NCBI GenBank assembly: GCA_025936115.1
Contig: JAICTZ010000012.1
Span: 62,001-126,000 of the forward strand
Length of the DNA: 64,000 bases
DNA from: Polyangiaceae bacterium
Lineage (GTDB): Bacteria; Myxococcota_A; Polyangia; Polyangiales; Polyangiaceae
Reading direction: 5' to 3'
Shown: one piece after another, positions 9,360 through 17,575 of the stretch
How the letters are laid out: each line of letters starts with the position of its first letter
Position numbering within the stretch: the first letter of the stretch is position 1
Translations under genes and position numbers: made by a program
The notes under the pieces: model-generated
What the model was told of the DNA's origin: nothing
The model's input: the letters and a program-made list of their open reading frames with translations, nothing else
The model's database searches: none

Positions 9360-9383
9360 TCTATCCAACTGAGCTCACGAGCC
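9360..9383 (-). other. tRNA-like 5' half (fragment)
   Basis: Read on the minus strand from 9383, the sequence gives a 7-base acceptor-like start GGCTCGT followed by GAGCTCAGTTGGATAGA. The latter is the usual tRNA position 9 and D-arm sequence. The following bases (GGACCTCGCCC region) do not form a proper 5-bp anticodon stem with a 7-base loop, and no T-arm (GGTTCGAAT-like) follows at normal distance. It is therefore a fragment or chance likeness, not a working tRNA. Confidence 0.35.
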
Positions 9384-9447
9384 GTGCAGCCGAGCCATAA
9401 CCACGCGCGGCTCACACTTACGGTTTCTCGAAGACGCCATCTTGCCA

Positions 9448-10419
9448 ATGACACCCTCGTTCGTTCACGGGTTCGCTCTTGCTCTGGTGCTCTCGTTCGC
9501 TGCTTCGGCAGGGGCGCAAACTCCGCCGACGGCAGGGTTCCCCGTTGAATCGGCGCCCACCGGCTCTGCGGCCGCGCCCGCTCCCTCTGCGAGCGCGCCG
9601 AGCGCGCCGACGGCACCGAGCGCCGGTGTTCCCGCACCGCCTGCCCCGCCCGCATCGAGCGCGCCGTCAGCTGCGCCCGCACCGGGCACGACGCCGGCCC
9701 CCGCGACTGCACCGACACGGGTGACGCCCGCGCCCGCTCCCGAAACACCACCAGCGCCGCCGCCCGTGACCCCGCTCGCTGCGCCCGGCGGACTCGACGG
9801 CCTCCCGCCTCCCGACGACGCCGCTTTCTTGCCGCAACCCAATCGCCTGCCTGAAATCGGCTTCGAAACGGACCCGCGCTGGGCGGTCGGCATCGAGGGC
9901 CGCGTGGGCGTCGGCATGCTGGCGCACTCGGATGCGCGCGGTGCCTTCGCGTTCGCGGGCGCGCTCTTGCGCGGCCACGTGAGCTACTTCGAGGCCGGCG
10001 GATTTTACGACCACGCGGACGCCACCGCGACGGGCGGCACCTTCTCCCACGCGGGCGGCTTCGTCGGCGCCTGGCTACCGTACAGCAATTGGGTCGATTT
10101 CGACGCGGCGCTCGGCTTCGGTGTGCGCCACTACACGGACACTGACGCGCGCTACGGCGGGGGCGGCTACAGCGTCAATTGTCCGGCGCTGTCACTCTTG
10201 CTCGGCGTCTCCGACCGCGCCCACGTCGACAAGGTCGGCCTGCGTGTCGGCGGAGGGCTCGTTCTGACCGAGGACTTCGGCCAAAAAGACAAGCAGTGGT
10301 CGTTCCAAGAGATCAACGACGCGGGCGAGGTCGTCAGCACGAACGGCACGACGCACGTCGGCGGCTTTTCCGCGAGCCTGGTGTTCACGCTTGGCTTCGA
10401 CTACGGCGAGAGTCCCTGA
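9448..10419 (+). CDS. Exported protein: Ala/Pro-rich linker plus beta-barrel-like domain
   Basis: A 323-residue protein. Residues 1-24 are a Sec signal peptide ending ASAGAQ. Residues 25-120 are a low-complexity Ala/Pro/Ser/Thr linker. The rest (about 130-323) has alternating polar and aromatic/hydrophobic residues in short strands (RGHVSYFEAGGFYDHAD, WVDFDAALGFGVRHY, KVGLRVGGGLVLTEDF, GGFSASLVFTLGFDY). It ends in an aromatic-rich strand, as outer-membrane barrels do. The function is unknown. The long linker between signal and barrel suggests a periplasmic tether. The start is ATG 9448; a TTG two codons earlier is less likely. Its 3' end overlaps a small minus-strand frame. Confidence 0.7.
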   Translation: MTPSFVHGFALALVLSFAASAGAQTPPTAGFPVESAPTGSAAAPAPSASAPSAPTAPSAGVPAPPAPPASSAPSAAPAPGTTPAPATAPTRVTPAPAPETPPAPPPVTPLAAPGGLDGLPPPDDAAFLPQPNRLPEIGFETDPRWAVGIEGRVGVGMLAHSDARGAFAFAGALLRGHVSYFEAGGFYDHADATATGGTFSHAGGFVGAWLPYSNWVDFDAALGFGVRHYTDTDARYGGGGYSVNCPALSLLLGVSDRAHVDKVGLRVGGGLVLTEDFGQKDKQWSFQEINDAGEVVSTNGTTHVGGFSASLVFTLGFDYGESP

Positions 10420-10601
10420 GCTCGCTCACAAATGGTCGTGCCGCGGTAGGCGACGATCGTATTCTTGTCGCACGCGGGCGGCTCGCCGTCGGAGAGCCAA
10501 CGCGCGATGTCGTCGAGCGGGTAAGCGTCGCCCTGCGCGGCGACGACCGCGAAGTGCCGGCGGCCGAAGCGCCTAGAGGGCCACGCAGAGCCGCCGGACA
10601 T
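10401..10601 (-). CDS. Possible small protein downstream of the FHA-ABC gene
   Basis: A 66-codon frame from ATG 10601, 54 bases after the FHA-ABC stop and in the same direction. Third codon positions are very rich in G/C throughout (for instance in the stretch coding DDIARWLSDGEPPACDKNT), which is the coding signature of this genome. Going further upstream of the ATG, the signature fades. It has two cysteines (ACDKNT and TICERAQ). No family is recognised. It may be a short real protein or the remains of a larger one. The last 19 bases overlap the end of the convergent barrel gene. Confidence 0.4.
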   Translation of the reverse strand: MSGGSAWPSRRFGRRHFAVVAAQGDAYPLDDIARWLSDGEPPACDKNTIVAYRGTTICERAQGLSP

Positions 10602-10655
10602 GTCTCCGTCAGCAAGAGACACGCGAGGGCGGCGCGGCTTGGGTCAGTGCCCCCG

Positions 10656-13600
10656 CTACACGGAGTCGCGGCGCTTCAGGAGCACGAGGATCGCGATCAA
10701 CGTCACCGCCATCATTACGCCGAGCACGACGGGCGGCAGCCACGTCTGCTGATAACTCGTGAAGCCCCAGGCGCCGTTGAAATCGAGGCTCGCGAGCTGA
10801 GCTTCGGCGCAGTGGAATTTGCCCTGAAACACGAAATTGTCGGGCGCGGTCAAATCGGGCTTTTTGAGATCGAGCACCCAAGCGACGTGATTGGCCACCG
10901 CCGCCCGTTCCTGCGCGATGACGCCCTGAAAACCCCAGCGCGCCGGCATCAGCAGCATCGGGATGCGCAGCATCGGATTCGTCGTCATCGGCACCATCAG
11001 CCCGCCGAGCACGACTTGCGGGATCAGCGCGATGGGAGTGAGCGCCATCGCCGCCTCGCTGCTCGAGACGACGGTGCTCAGCAAGAGTCCGATCGCGACC
11101 GAGTTCATCGCCGTGCAGATCATGGTCAGAAGCTCGATGCCGAACGCCTGCATGCCGCCGTTGTAGCCGAGCGCGAAGAAGACGATCGCGAGCAGCATCG
11201 TGCACTGAACCACGCAGAAGAGACTCAGGAGTAGGAACTTCGAGAAGACGTAGTTGAACAAGCGCAGGTTCACCATGCGCTCGCGCTTGTAGACTGCGAC
11301 CTCGCTCACGATCTCGCGCGCGGCGTTGCTCGTTCCGAACCAGACGGCCGAGACCACGAGGAAGAACATGGACGCCGCGTTGTCGGGCGTGACCGCCATG
11401 CTCTTCAGGATGTCGGTCGCGCCGTTGCCCACGTTGCCGGATTTCTGCGCGAGCTCCTGCATCGCGCCGAGGCACCAGTACGGAATGGCGTCTTTTTGGC
11501 CGCCAAATACGCCCGCGAGCAGGACGCCGATGATGGGCGCCTGGAGCAACATGATCGCGGTGCCGCTCACGTCGCGCGCCTTGACCTTGAAGTAACGGCT
11601 GAACAGCAAGCCGAACTGGCCGCTCGCCGAGGCGCGCCCGGGCACGCCCTGCTGCGTCGTGCCCGCGCCCACGGCGCGCTTGCCCGTGTACATCTTTTGG
11701 AAGATCGGGTTTTGCGGACTGAAGAACTCCGCGCTCCATTCGCGCGCGGCTTGCTGGCGCGCAGCCTGCCGTCCAATAGTGGGGTTTTGCGCGCGCATCG
11801 CCTCGTAGAGGGGGCGCTCGCGCTGATTGAGCATGTCGAACATGTCGCGCGGGTTATCGACGTTGTTCGGCTTGCCCTGCCGTTCGAGCAGCGAGCCGAA
11901 GAAGCGGTAACCGTCGTGCGGCGCGCCGAAGAACATCGTGACGCCGCCCGTGCCGAGCACGAGCGCGAGGTTGAACTTCTCGAACTCGTCCTTGGCGGGC
12001 TGGTGAATCGTCGTGATGATCGTCTTGCCCGTCTGCTTGGCGAGATCGTGCAAGAGGCTCACGAGCGCGGCGGTGTCGTCGGCGGCAAGGCCGCTCGTCG
12101 GCTCGTCGAGGAACATGATGACCGGGTCGGTCACGAGCTCCATCGCGATGTTCACGCGCTTGCGTTGGCCGCCCGAGAGGATCTTGCGCTCCGGCTTGCC
12201 GATCTGCAGGTGCGCGACGTTCTCGAGGCCGAGCTGAGCGAGCGTCGTGTCGACGCGGCGGGCGATTTCGTCTTCGGAGAAGTCGGGGGGGAGCCGGAAT
12301 TTGGCGCTGTAGCGCACGGCTTCCCAGACCGTGAGCTCGGGGTGCACGATGTCGTCCTGCGGCACGTAGCCGATCGAGCCGCGCAAGGCGTCATAGATGG
12401 CGTAGAGATCCTCGCCGTTGATGCGCACTTGGCCGGCCGTCGGCGGCAAGTAGCCGTTGAGCGTGAGGAGCAGCGTCGTCTTACCGGCGCCGCTCGGTCC
12501 CATCAGCGCGATGAAATCGCCCGGTAGCGCCTTGAAGCTCACGTGATCGAGCAGGGTCTTGAGCTCGCTCGGATTGTCGCGGTCGGGCACTTGCGAGACG
12601 AGATCCCAGGCCTCGATTTCGTAGAGCGGTCGTCCCTCCCAATGCGCCGTATCCTCGACGACGACGGCCACCTCCTGCCCCGCGACCTGGAGCACGAGGG
12701 GCATCGGTCCGATGAAGACCTTCTCGCCGTTCTGCACCGGGACGCGGTTGCCCGGCGGGATGCGCTGGCCGCGGACGTAGGTACCGTTGGCGCTGCCGCG
12801 ATCTTCGAGGAAGAGCTGGCCGCCCGCGCTGTGCAGGATGGCGTGATGACTCGACACCTGCGGATTCGGGATTTGGATGTCGTTGTCGGGGGTGCGGCCG
12901 ATGGTCTTCTGCCCCCCGCCAGCCGCGCCGCCGCCGAGCTGGAGCTGTCCGATGACCGTCTTGTGCTTGGGACGGCCGCCGCCGGCTTCGGGCGAGGAAG
13001 GTGAGGCTGCGACGGGACCCGAGTGACCCACGGGGGCGGCGCCGGCGTGCAGCGCTGCCGCTGCCGGCACGGGCGCGAATTGTTCTGCGGCTCCCGTCGC
13101 CGGCGCGGGTGCGGCGCTCGCGCCGACGCCGAGCGCTTGCGCGAGCTGCAAGACGAGCGCGACGGGGATCGTCACGGGACCGAGCGCGACGAACGAGTGC
13201 TGCGTCAGCGGATGCGGCTGGCCCGCCACCGCGCGTTGCCGGTCGACATAGGTGCCCGACGTCGATGAGTGATCGACGACGGCGAGCGGCTGTAGCTGAA
13301 ACGTGGCGTGGCGCGCCGAGACGTTCGGATGGTGCACCGTCACGTGGCTCTGCGCGGGTTCGCGGCCGAACACGAGTTGTCCCCGCACGCTCGGCGCCTT
13401 GCCGACCTCGAGCAGCATCAACGTGAGAGCGGGGTGCGCATTCGGGATCGACGCCTGCCCCACCACGAACTGCTTGCGCAAATCGAACGGCACGGTGCTG
13501 CCTGCCGCGACGGGCACGCCGTCCGCGAACGTCGGGCCCGCGCCGAGCTCGACCAGCACGAGCGAGCCTGACCCCTGATGGACGATGCGCGCGTGCTCGG

Positions 13601-13685
13601 GCGCCACACCGGGGCCGCCCAAACGAATGTCGGCGTGCGGCGCGCTACCGACGATGATGGTCTGCTTGCCGAATCCGGGCACCAT
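10656..13685 (-). CDS. FHA-FHA-FHA-ABC exporter half-transporter (Rv1747-like)
   Basis: A 1009-residue inner-membrane ABC protein. Three FHA or FHA-like modules come first. Module 1 is about residues 8-80 (weak). Module 2 is about 105-180, with FGREP, SARHATF and STSGTYV. Module 3 is about 258-340, with IGRTPDNDI, SSHHAIL and GSANGTYV. A Pro/Ala-rich linker separates modules 2 and 3. The ATPase follows: Walker A GPSGAGKTT near residue 396, signature LSGGQRKR near 502, and Walker B VIMFLDEPTSGL near 520. An ABCG-type six-helix membrane domain (about 700-1005) ends the protein. The order matches mycobacterial Rv1747, whose FHA domains bind phosphothreonine made by a Ser/Thr kinase; that protein has two FHA modules, this one three. 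Regulation by phosphorylation is inferred. It is the third gene of an FHA cluster, 119 bases after the vWA-FHA gene. Confidence 0.92.
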   Translation of the reverse strand: MVPGFGKQTIIVGSAPHADIRLGGPGVAPEHARIVHQGSGSLVLVELGAGPTFADGVPVAAGSTVPFDLRKQFVVGQASIPNAHPALTLMLLEVGKAPSVRGQLVFGREPAQSHVTVHHPNVSARHATFQLQPLAVVDHSSTSGTYVDRQRAVAGQPHPLTQHSFVALGPVTIPVALVLQLAQALGVGASAAPAPATGAAEQFAPVPAAAALHAGAAPVGHSGPVAASPSSPEAGGGRPKHKTVIGQLQLGGGAAGGGQKTIGRTPDNDIQIPNPQVSSHHAILHSAGGQLFLEDRGSANGTYVRGQRIPPGNRVPVQNGEKVFIGPMPLVLQVAGQEVAVVVEDTAHWEGRPLYEIEAWDLVSQVPDRDNPSELKTLLDHVSFKALPGDFIALMGPSGAGKTTLLLTLNGYLPPTAGQVRINGEDLYAIYDALRGSIGYVPQDDIVHPELTVWEAVRYSAKFRLPPDFSEDEIARRVDTTLAQLGLENVAHLQIGKPERKILSGGQRKRVNIAMELVTDPVIMFLDEPTSGLAADDTAALVSLLHDLAKQTGKTIITTIHQPAKDEFEKFNLALVLGTGGVTMFFGAPHDGYRFFGSLLERQGKPNNVDNPRDMFDMLNQRERPLYEAMRAQNPTIGRQAARQQAAREWSAEFFSPQNPIFQKMYTGKRAVGAGTTQQGVPGRASASGQFGLLFSRYFKVKARDVSGTAIMLLQAPIIGVLLAGVFGGQKDAIPYWCLGAMQELAQKSGNVGNGATDILKSMAVTPDNAASMFFLVVSAVWFGTSNAAREIVSEVAVYKRERMVNLRLFNYVFSKFLLLSLFCVVQCTMLLAIVFFALGYNGGMQAFGIELLTMICTAMNSVAIGLLLSTVVSSSEAAMALTPIALIPQVVLGGLMVPMTTNPMLRIPMLLMPARWGFQGVIAQERAAVANHVAWVLDLKKPDLTAPDNFVFQGKFHCAEAQLASLDFNGAWGFTSYQQTWLPPVVLGVMMAVTLIAILVLLKRRDSV

Positions 13686-13804
13686 GGGTCCGGCAGCTTA
13701 GGAGACGCGGCGGCCGCTGGGAACCAGCGCATTCAGGCCGCATTCGCGCGGCCGATCTCGGCCTAGGGCGCCGCCTGCCGTGCGGCGAGCTTCGGTCGCG
13801 ATGC

Positions 13805-15982
13805 TTAGCCGATGCGCGCGCTGAACTCGACTGGGCCGAGGCGTACGATGGAGCCTTGCGGCACGGGGCTCCACACGCCGGGAGCGATGCGGTTGCCGTT
13901 GACGAGCGTGCCGTTGTTGCTGTTTTCGTCGCGCACCCAGAGCTGGCCGCCGTCGAGCTTGAGTGTGGCGTGAACGGCGGAGACGCGCGGTTCGTTCAGG
14001 ACGATTCCGCACTGAGCCGCGTCGCGCCCTGCGCGTAGCTCCTGCCCGGCGAGCAACGTGAAGATGCCGGCTTGGCCTTGGAGCGTGGCGGTCGTGCCGC
14101 CCACGCCGCCGTAGGGGCTCGGGGGCGCGGCTTGGGGAGCTGGAACTGCGACGCCGAGTCCCGCGGCTTGTCCCGGTGCGCCGTACATGAACTCCGGATG
14201 TGGAGCCGCCGGCGGAGCACCGTATCCACCCGGTGCGGCGGGTGCGCCATAGGTGGGTGCCATCGGGACGGGCGCGCTCCCGCGCTTCTTGCTACCGCCG
14301 CTCTTCACGATCACGAGCGCGAGCAGCGCGAGTACGACGACCGCGAACGCGGCGCCCAAAATCAGCATCAGATTGAGCGGCGGCGACGTGCCTTTGAGCG
14401 AGACAATCGTGTCGGCCGTGAGCCCGCTCGTGCGGTGCGCGCGGTTGTCGTAGACGACGAGGCGTACGACGGCCTGGTCACCCGTGCCCCAGAGGATCTT
14501 GTCCTTGTCGGGGGCTTGGACTTCGACGTACGTGTCCGCGGCTTCGACGGCGGTGCCCTTCATGCCCATGGCGATGAGCTGCTGTTGCGTCCGCTTCGCC
14601 TGGTCGATGTCGGCGCCGACGAGGGCCGTCGGCAGCGGCTGCCCCGAGGGCAAGAAGTAAATTTCCGCGCGGCTCTTGTCGCCGCCCCAGCAGAAATCGC
14701 CGTAAATACGGAAAGTGCCGTTCGGGTAGACGGGGTGCGTCTGTGCAATCTGCGCCGAGTACTGCGTGTTCACGTCGAGCGGCCACGTCGTCGGATCGAT
14801 GCCGACCGGCACGTCCTTGAACGTGTTGTCGCCGAGGAGCGGCGTGCTCATGTTGTTGAAAAAGAGCTTGAACGTCTGCGTGACGCTCGGAGCGACACAC
14901 GCGACCTTCCAGTGCACGATGCTCATCTTCGAGAAGCGCTGGCGCACCGTGCCGACGATGGCGGGCGCGCGCGCTCCGCCGCCCTCCTGCACCACCGTGA
15001 AAAACCCGCCGATCTCGGGGTTCGCGAGGTTTTGCATGAACTCGAACGAGTTCTGGCGGAACTCGTCGAGCGTCTTGAGCGGGAAGTAGATGCTGACGAC
15101 CGGCACGGGCGACTTCGGCAGCGCGGTGTTGTCCTCCGGAAAACGACCGCCCGTGAGGTACTGCTGGAGCTGGAGCGCGCCTGGGCCCGTGGTGGACGGG
15201 TCGGTGCCGCCGAAGCCGCTCGAGAGCACCACCATCGCTTGGTGGAGCGGCACCTTCACGTTCTCGCCCACGTTGCCGAGCGAGCCGAAGCCGTCGGTCG
15301 CGGCGTTCTTGATGATGGTGAGGAGCGAGCGATTGCGGCCGCTCGACGCGTAAGTTTCGGGGTTCGCGTTGATGAAGGCGGCGCCCGTCTTCTGCGCGCC
15401 TGCGAGCCACTTCGAATCTTTCACGACCTGACGGTCGTTGAAGAACATGAGGTCGATGATGTCGTTCGGGCCGAGGCTCGCGACGAGCTGCTGCGCCACT
15501 TGGCGCGCGTCGTTGAAGCTGCCGCCCATGCGGCGATCGGCGTCGATCAGCACGAGCCAGGCCGTGCCGACGCCGGGCTGCTGCTGGCTGTCGCCCCACG
15601 TGGCGTGGTCGACGTACTTGGCGGGGAATTCCGCGCCGTCGATCGTGACCGTGAAGATGGCGTTCGTCGCAGGGAACGGGAAGGGCGTGTACAGCGCGAA
15701 CGGCTGCTCGAGCGCTTGGCTCATGCAGTCGAGCTGGCCATTGCCCGTGAGCGAGCCGCAGGCGGCCGTCGCGTCGCTGATGCGCTTGGTTTGCGACACC
15801 TCGATCACGGTCGTGAGGACCGGGTTGCCGTTTTGCTGCGCGGCGCGCGGATCGACGCGCAGAATGCGTGCTTGCGGCGCCGCGAACGCGGCGCTCGTCA
15901 CGAGCAAGAGCGCTGCGGCGAGCGCGCACACGATGACGCGGCCGGCCTGCCGCGCGAGCCCCGATCGACGATGATCCTTCAT
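13805..15982 (-). CDS. Exported vWA-like protein with membrane segment and cytosolic FHA domain
   Basis: A 725-residue protein. Residues 1-35 form a signal peptide or anchor (VIVCALAAALLLVTSAAFAA). A von Willebrand A-like domain follows (GTAWLVLIDADRRMGGSFNDARQVAQQL; LMFFNDRQVV; VVLSSGFGGTD). One strong membrane segment, LNLMLILGAAFAVVVLALLALVIV, is near residue 530. A Gly/Pro-rich linker leads to a C-terminal FHA domain (LRAGRDAAQCGIVLNEPRVSAVHATL; DENSNNGTLVNG). This topology could carry a signal between periplasm and cytosolic phosphoprotein networks; that is inference. The start ATG at 15982 lies 8 bases after the zinc-ribbon FHA gene. A longer reading frame upstream only mirrors that neighbour. 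Confidence 0.88.
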   Translation of the reverse strand: MKDHRRSGLARQAGRVIVCALAAALLLVTSAAFAAPQARILRVDPRAAQQNGNPVLTTVIEVSQTKRISDATAACGSLTGNGQLDCMSQALEQPFALYTPFPFPATNAIFTVTIDGAEFPAKYVDHATWGDSQQQPGVGTAWLVLIDADRRMGGSFNDARQVAQQLVASLGPNDIIDLMFFNDRQVVKDSKWLAGAQKTGAAFINANPETYASSGRNRSLLTIIKNAATDGFGSLGNVGENVKVPLHQAMVVLSSGFGGTDPSTTGPGALQLQQYLTGGRFPEDNTALPKSPVPVVSIYFPLKTLDEFRQNSFEFMQNLANPEIGGFFTVVQEGGGARAPAIVGTVRQRFSKMSIVHWKVACVAPSVTQTFKLFFNNMSTPLLGDNTFKDVPVGIDPTTWPLDVNTQYSAQIAQTHPVYPNGTFRIYGDFCWGGDKSRAEIYFLPSGQPLPTALVGADIDQAKRTQQQLIAMGMKGTAVEAADTYVEVQAPDKDKILWGTGDQAVVRLVVYDNRAHRTSGLTADTIVSLKGTSPPLNLMLILGAAFAVVVLALLALVIVKSGGSKKRGSAPVPMAPTYGAPAAPGGYGAPPAAPHPEFMYGAPGQAAGLGVAVPAPQAAPPSPYGGVGGTTATLQGQAGIFTLLAGQELRAGRDAAQCGIVLNEPRVSAVHATLKLDGGQLWVRDENSNNGTLVNGNRIAPGVWSPVPQGSIVRLGPVEFSARIG

Positions 15983-15990
15983 ATACGCCC

Positions 15991-17052
15991 TCAAACGATT
16001 TTGATGATCGTCACGTAGCCACCGAAGCGGACGACGTCGCCGTCCTTGAGCTCGTGCTTTTTGCCGCGCTCGAGCATGAGATCGCCGACGAAGGTGCCGT
16101 TCGTGCTTCCCATGTCCTCGATCTTCATGCGACCCGGTCGCGCGCTCGCGAACAGTGTCGCGTGGCGCGACGACGTGGTGCCGTGCTCGAGCTCGATGTT
16201 GAGCCCCGGCGCGGCGCCCTTCCTGCCCACGAGGTTTTGTCCCTGGAAGATGGGATAGAATACGCCGAGCTCGTTGCCCTCGTAGCTCACGAGAAAGCCC
16301 GCGAGCGCGCGCGGCGCGTGCGCATCGAGGAACTCGGGATCGGCCGCGGGCGGGTGCGCGGACGGACGGGGTGCAGGCGCCGGTGCGGCGACGGGTTGCG
16401 GCGCCGGCGCAGGTGCAGCGACGGGCTGCGGCGCCGGTTGCGCGTAGGCGGGCGGCGCCGCGCGGGGCGGCTCTTCGGCGGCCGGAGGGACGCTGGCGCC
16501 GAACCCGGCTTCGCCCGTCCACGACTGCTGCGGCGCTCCGCCGCTCGGTGCATTCGGGGGCCCGACCGTCGCCCCGAACGGGTTCAACCCTTCGGGCGAG
16601 CCCACCCGCAGGTGTGCCGGGGCTGGACCAAAACCGCCCGCGGGACCTTGGTTCCAGCCGCCCGGTGGCTGCTGTGGGGGTGCATTGTTGCCGCCCCAAG
16701 CGGCGTTCGGAGCTGCGGGATTGGCGGGCTGCTGACCCCAGCCACCCTGTTGTGGGGGCGGCTGCTGGCCCCAACCCTGCTGCGCCGGAGCCTGCGGCGC
16801 TTGCCCCCAACCAGGCGGGGGTGGTTGTTGGCCCCAAGCTGGTGGGGGTGGCGGCTCGGGCGCCGGCTGGCCCCATTGAGGCTGCGGCGGCGGAGGAGCA
16901 GCCCACGGCTGGGGGGCAGGTGCGGGCGGATTATTGGCGGGGGCAGGTGCCGCAGGGGGCTGTTGCCCCGGCTGTTGAACGGGAGCTCCGCACGATAAGC
17001 AGAACTTGTTCGTCGGCTGGTTCTGGGCGCCACAGCGAGCGCAGACGATCAT
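15991..17052 (-). CDS. Zinc-ribbon protein with Pro/Trp-rich linker and FHA domain
   Basis: A 353-residue cytosolic protein. Residues 1-24 form a zinc ribbon (CARCGAQNQPTNKFCLSCG, four Cys). Residues 25-220 are a low-complexity linker with repeated WGQQPPP-type units. Residues about 250-350 are an FHA domain with LVGRKGAAPGLNIELEH, SSRHATLF and DMGSTNGTFVG. These carry the Gly-Arg, Ser-x-x-His and Asn-Gly positions that bind phosphothreonine in the family. It is the first gene of the FHA cluster, 59 bases after rplS. A scaffold or adaptor role is inferred. The ATG at 17052 is preceded by a GGAG. Confidence 0.88.
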   Translation of the reverse strand: MIVCARCGAQNQPTNKFCLSCGAPVQQPGQQPPAAPAPANNPPAPAPQPWAAPPPPQPQWGQPAPEPPPPPAWGQQPPPPGWGQAPQAPAQQGWGQQPPPQQGGWGQQPANPAAPNAAWGGNNAPPQQPPGGWNQGPAGGFGPAPAHLRVGSPEGLNPFGATVGPPNAPSGGAPQQSWTGEAGFGASVPPAAEEPPRAAPPAYAQPAPQPVAAPAPAPQPVAAPAPAPRPSAHPPAADPEFLDAHAPRALAGFLVSYEGNELGVFYPIFQGQNLVGRKGAAPGLNIELEHGTTSSRHATLFASARPGRMKIEDMGSTNGTFVGDLMLERGKKHELKDGDVVRFGGYVTIIKIV

Positions 17053-17111
17053 GCGAGGACTCCGGGGAGCGCGAGCATAGCCGCTCGGGCTCGCCAGCGG
17101 AACACCGCGAT

Positions 17112-17471
17112 TCAGCGGTCCTTCTCGTCCTGAACGCGAGCGGCTTTACCGGAGAGGTCGCGCAGGTAAAAGAGGCGACCTTTGCGTACGACACCGCGAG
17201 AAACGACGTCGATTTGCTCGAGGCGCGGGGAGTGCAGCATGAAAATGCGCTCGACCCCGACGTTGAAGCTCACTTTTCGCACCGTGATGGTGGAGCGCAC
17301 TCCCGCACGGTGGCGCTTGATGACGACGCCGCGGAAAATCTGCACGCGGAGCTTGTCGCCTTCGACGATCTTGTAGTGGACGGCGATGGTGTCGCCAACC
17401 CGGAACTCCGGAAGATCCTTGCGGATTCCAGCTGACTCCAGGGCGTGAATTTTGGACAGCGTCGCGGTCAT
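17112..17471 (-). CDS. rplS: 50S ribosomal protein L19
   Basis: A 119-residue protein with the L19 features EFRVGDTIAVHYKIVEGDKLRVQIFRGVVI and GVERIFMLHSPRLEQIDVV. It is at the usual family length (about 115-120). L19 sits at the 30S-50S interface. The start is ATG 17471 (MTATLSKIHALE); a frame beginning 17 codons earlier has no family support. It stands alone here, not in the usual rpsP-rimM-trmD-rplS order, followed in the same direction by the FHA genes. Confidence 0.96.
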   Translation of the reverse strand: MTATLSKIHALESAGIRKDLPEFRVGDTIAVHYKIVEGDKLRVQIFRGVVIKRHRAGVRSTITVRKVSFNVGVERIFMLHSPRLEQIDVVSRGVVRKGRLFYLRDLSGKAARVQDEKDR

Positions 17472-17575
17472 GACAAAGCTCGTTTTCCGGCGGTGGGAGG
17501 AGGAGGGGCGGCGATTATGCACTCGGAGCCGATCGCGTCAAGCCGCCAGGGCCGCGGCGAGCAAGTCTCTGAGAA

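Noticed and set aside
15983-16906. N-terminal extension of the vWA-FHA gene
   Set aside because: It covers the zinc-ribbon FHA gene in another frame; the ATG at 15982 gives a clean signal peptide.
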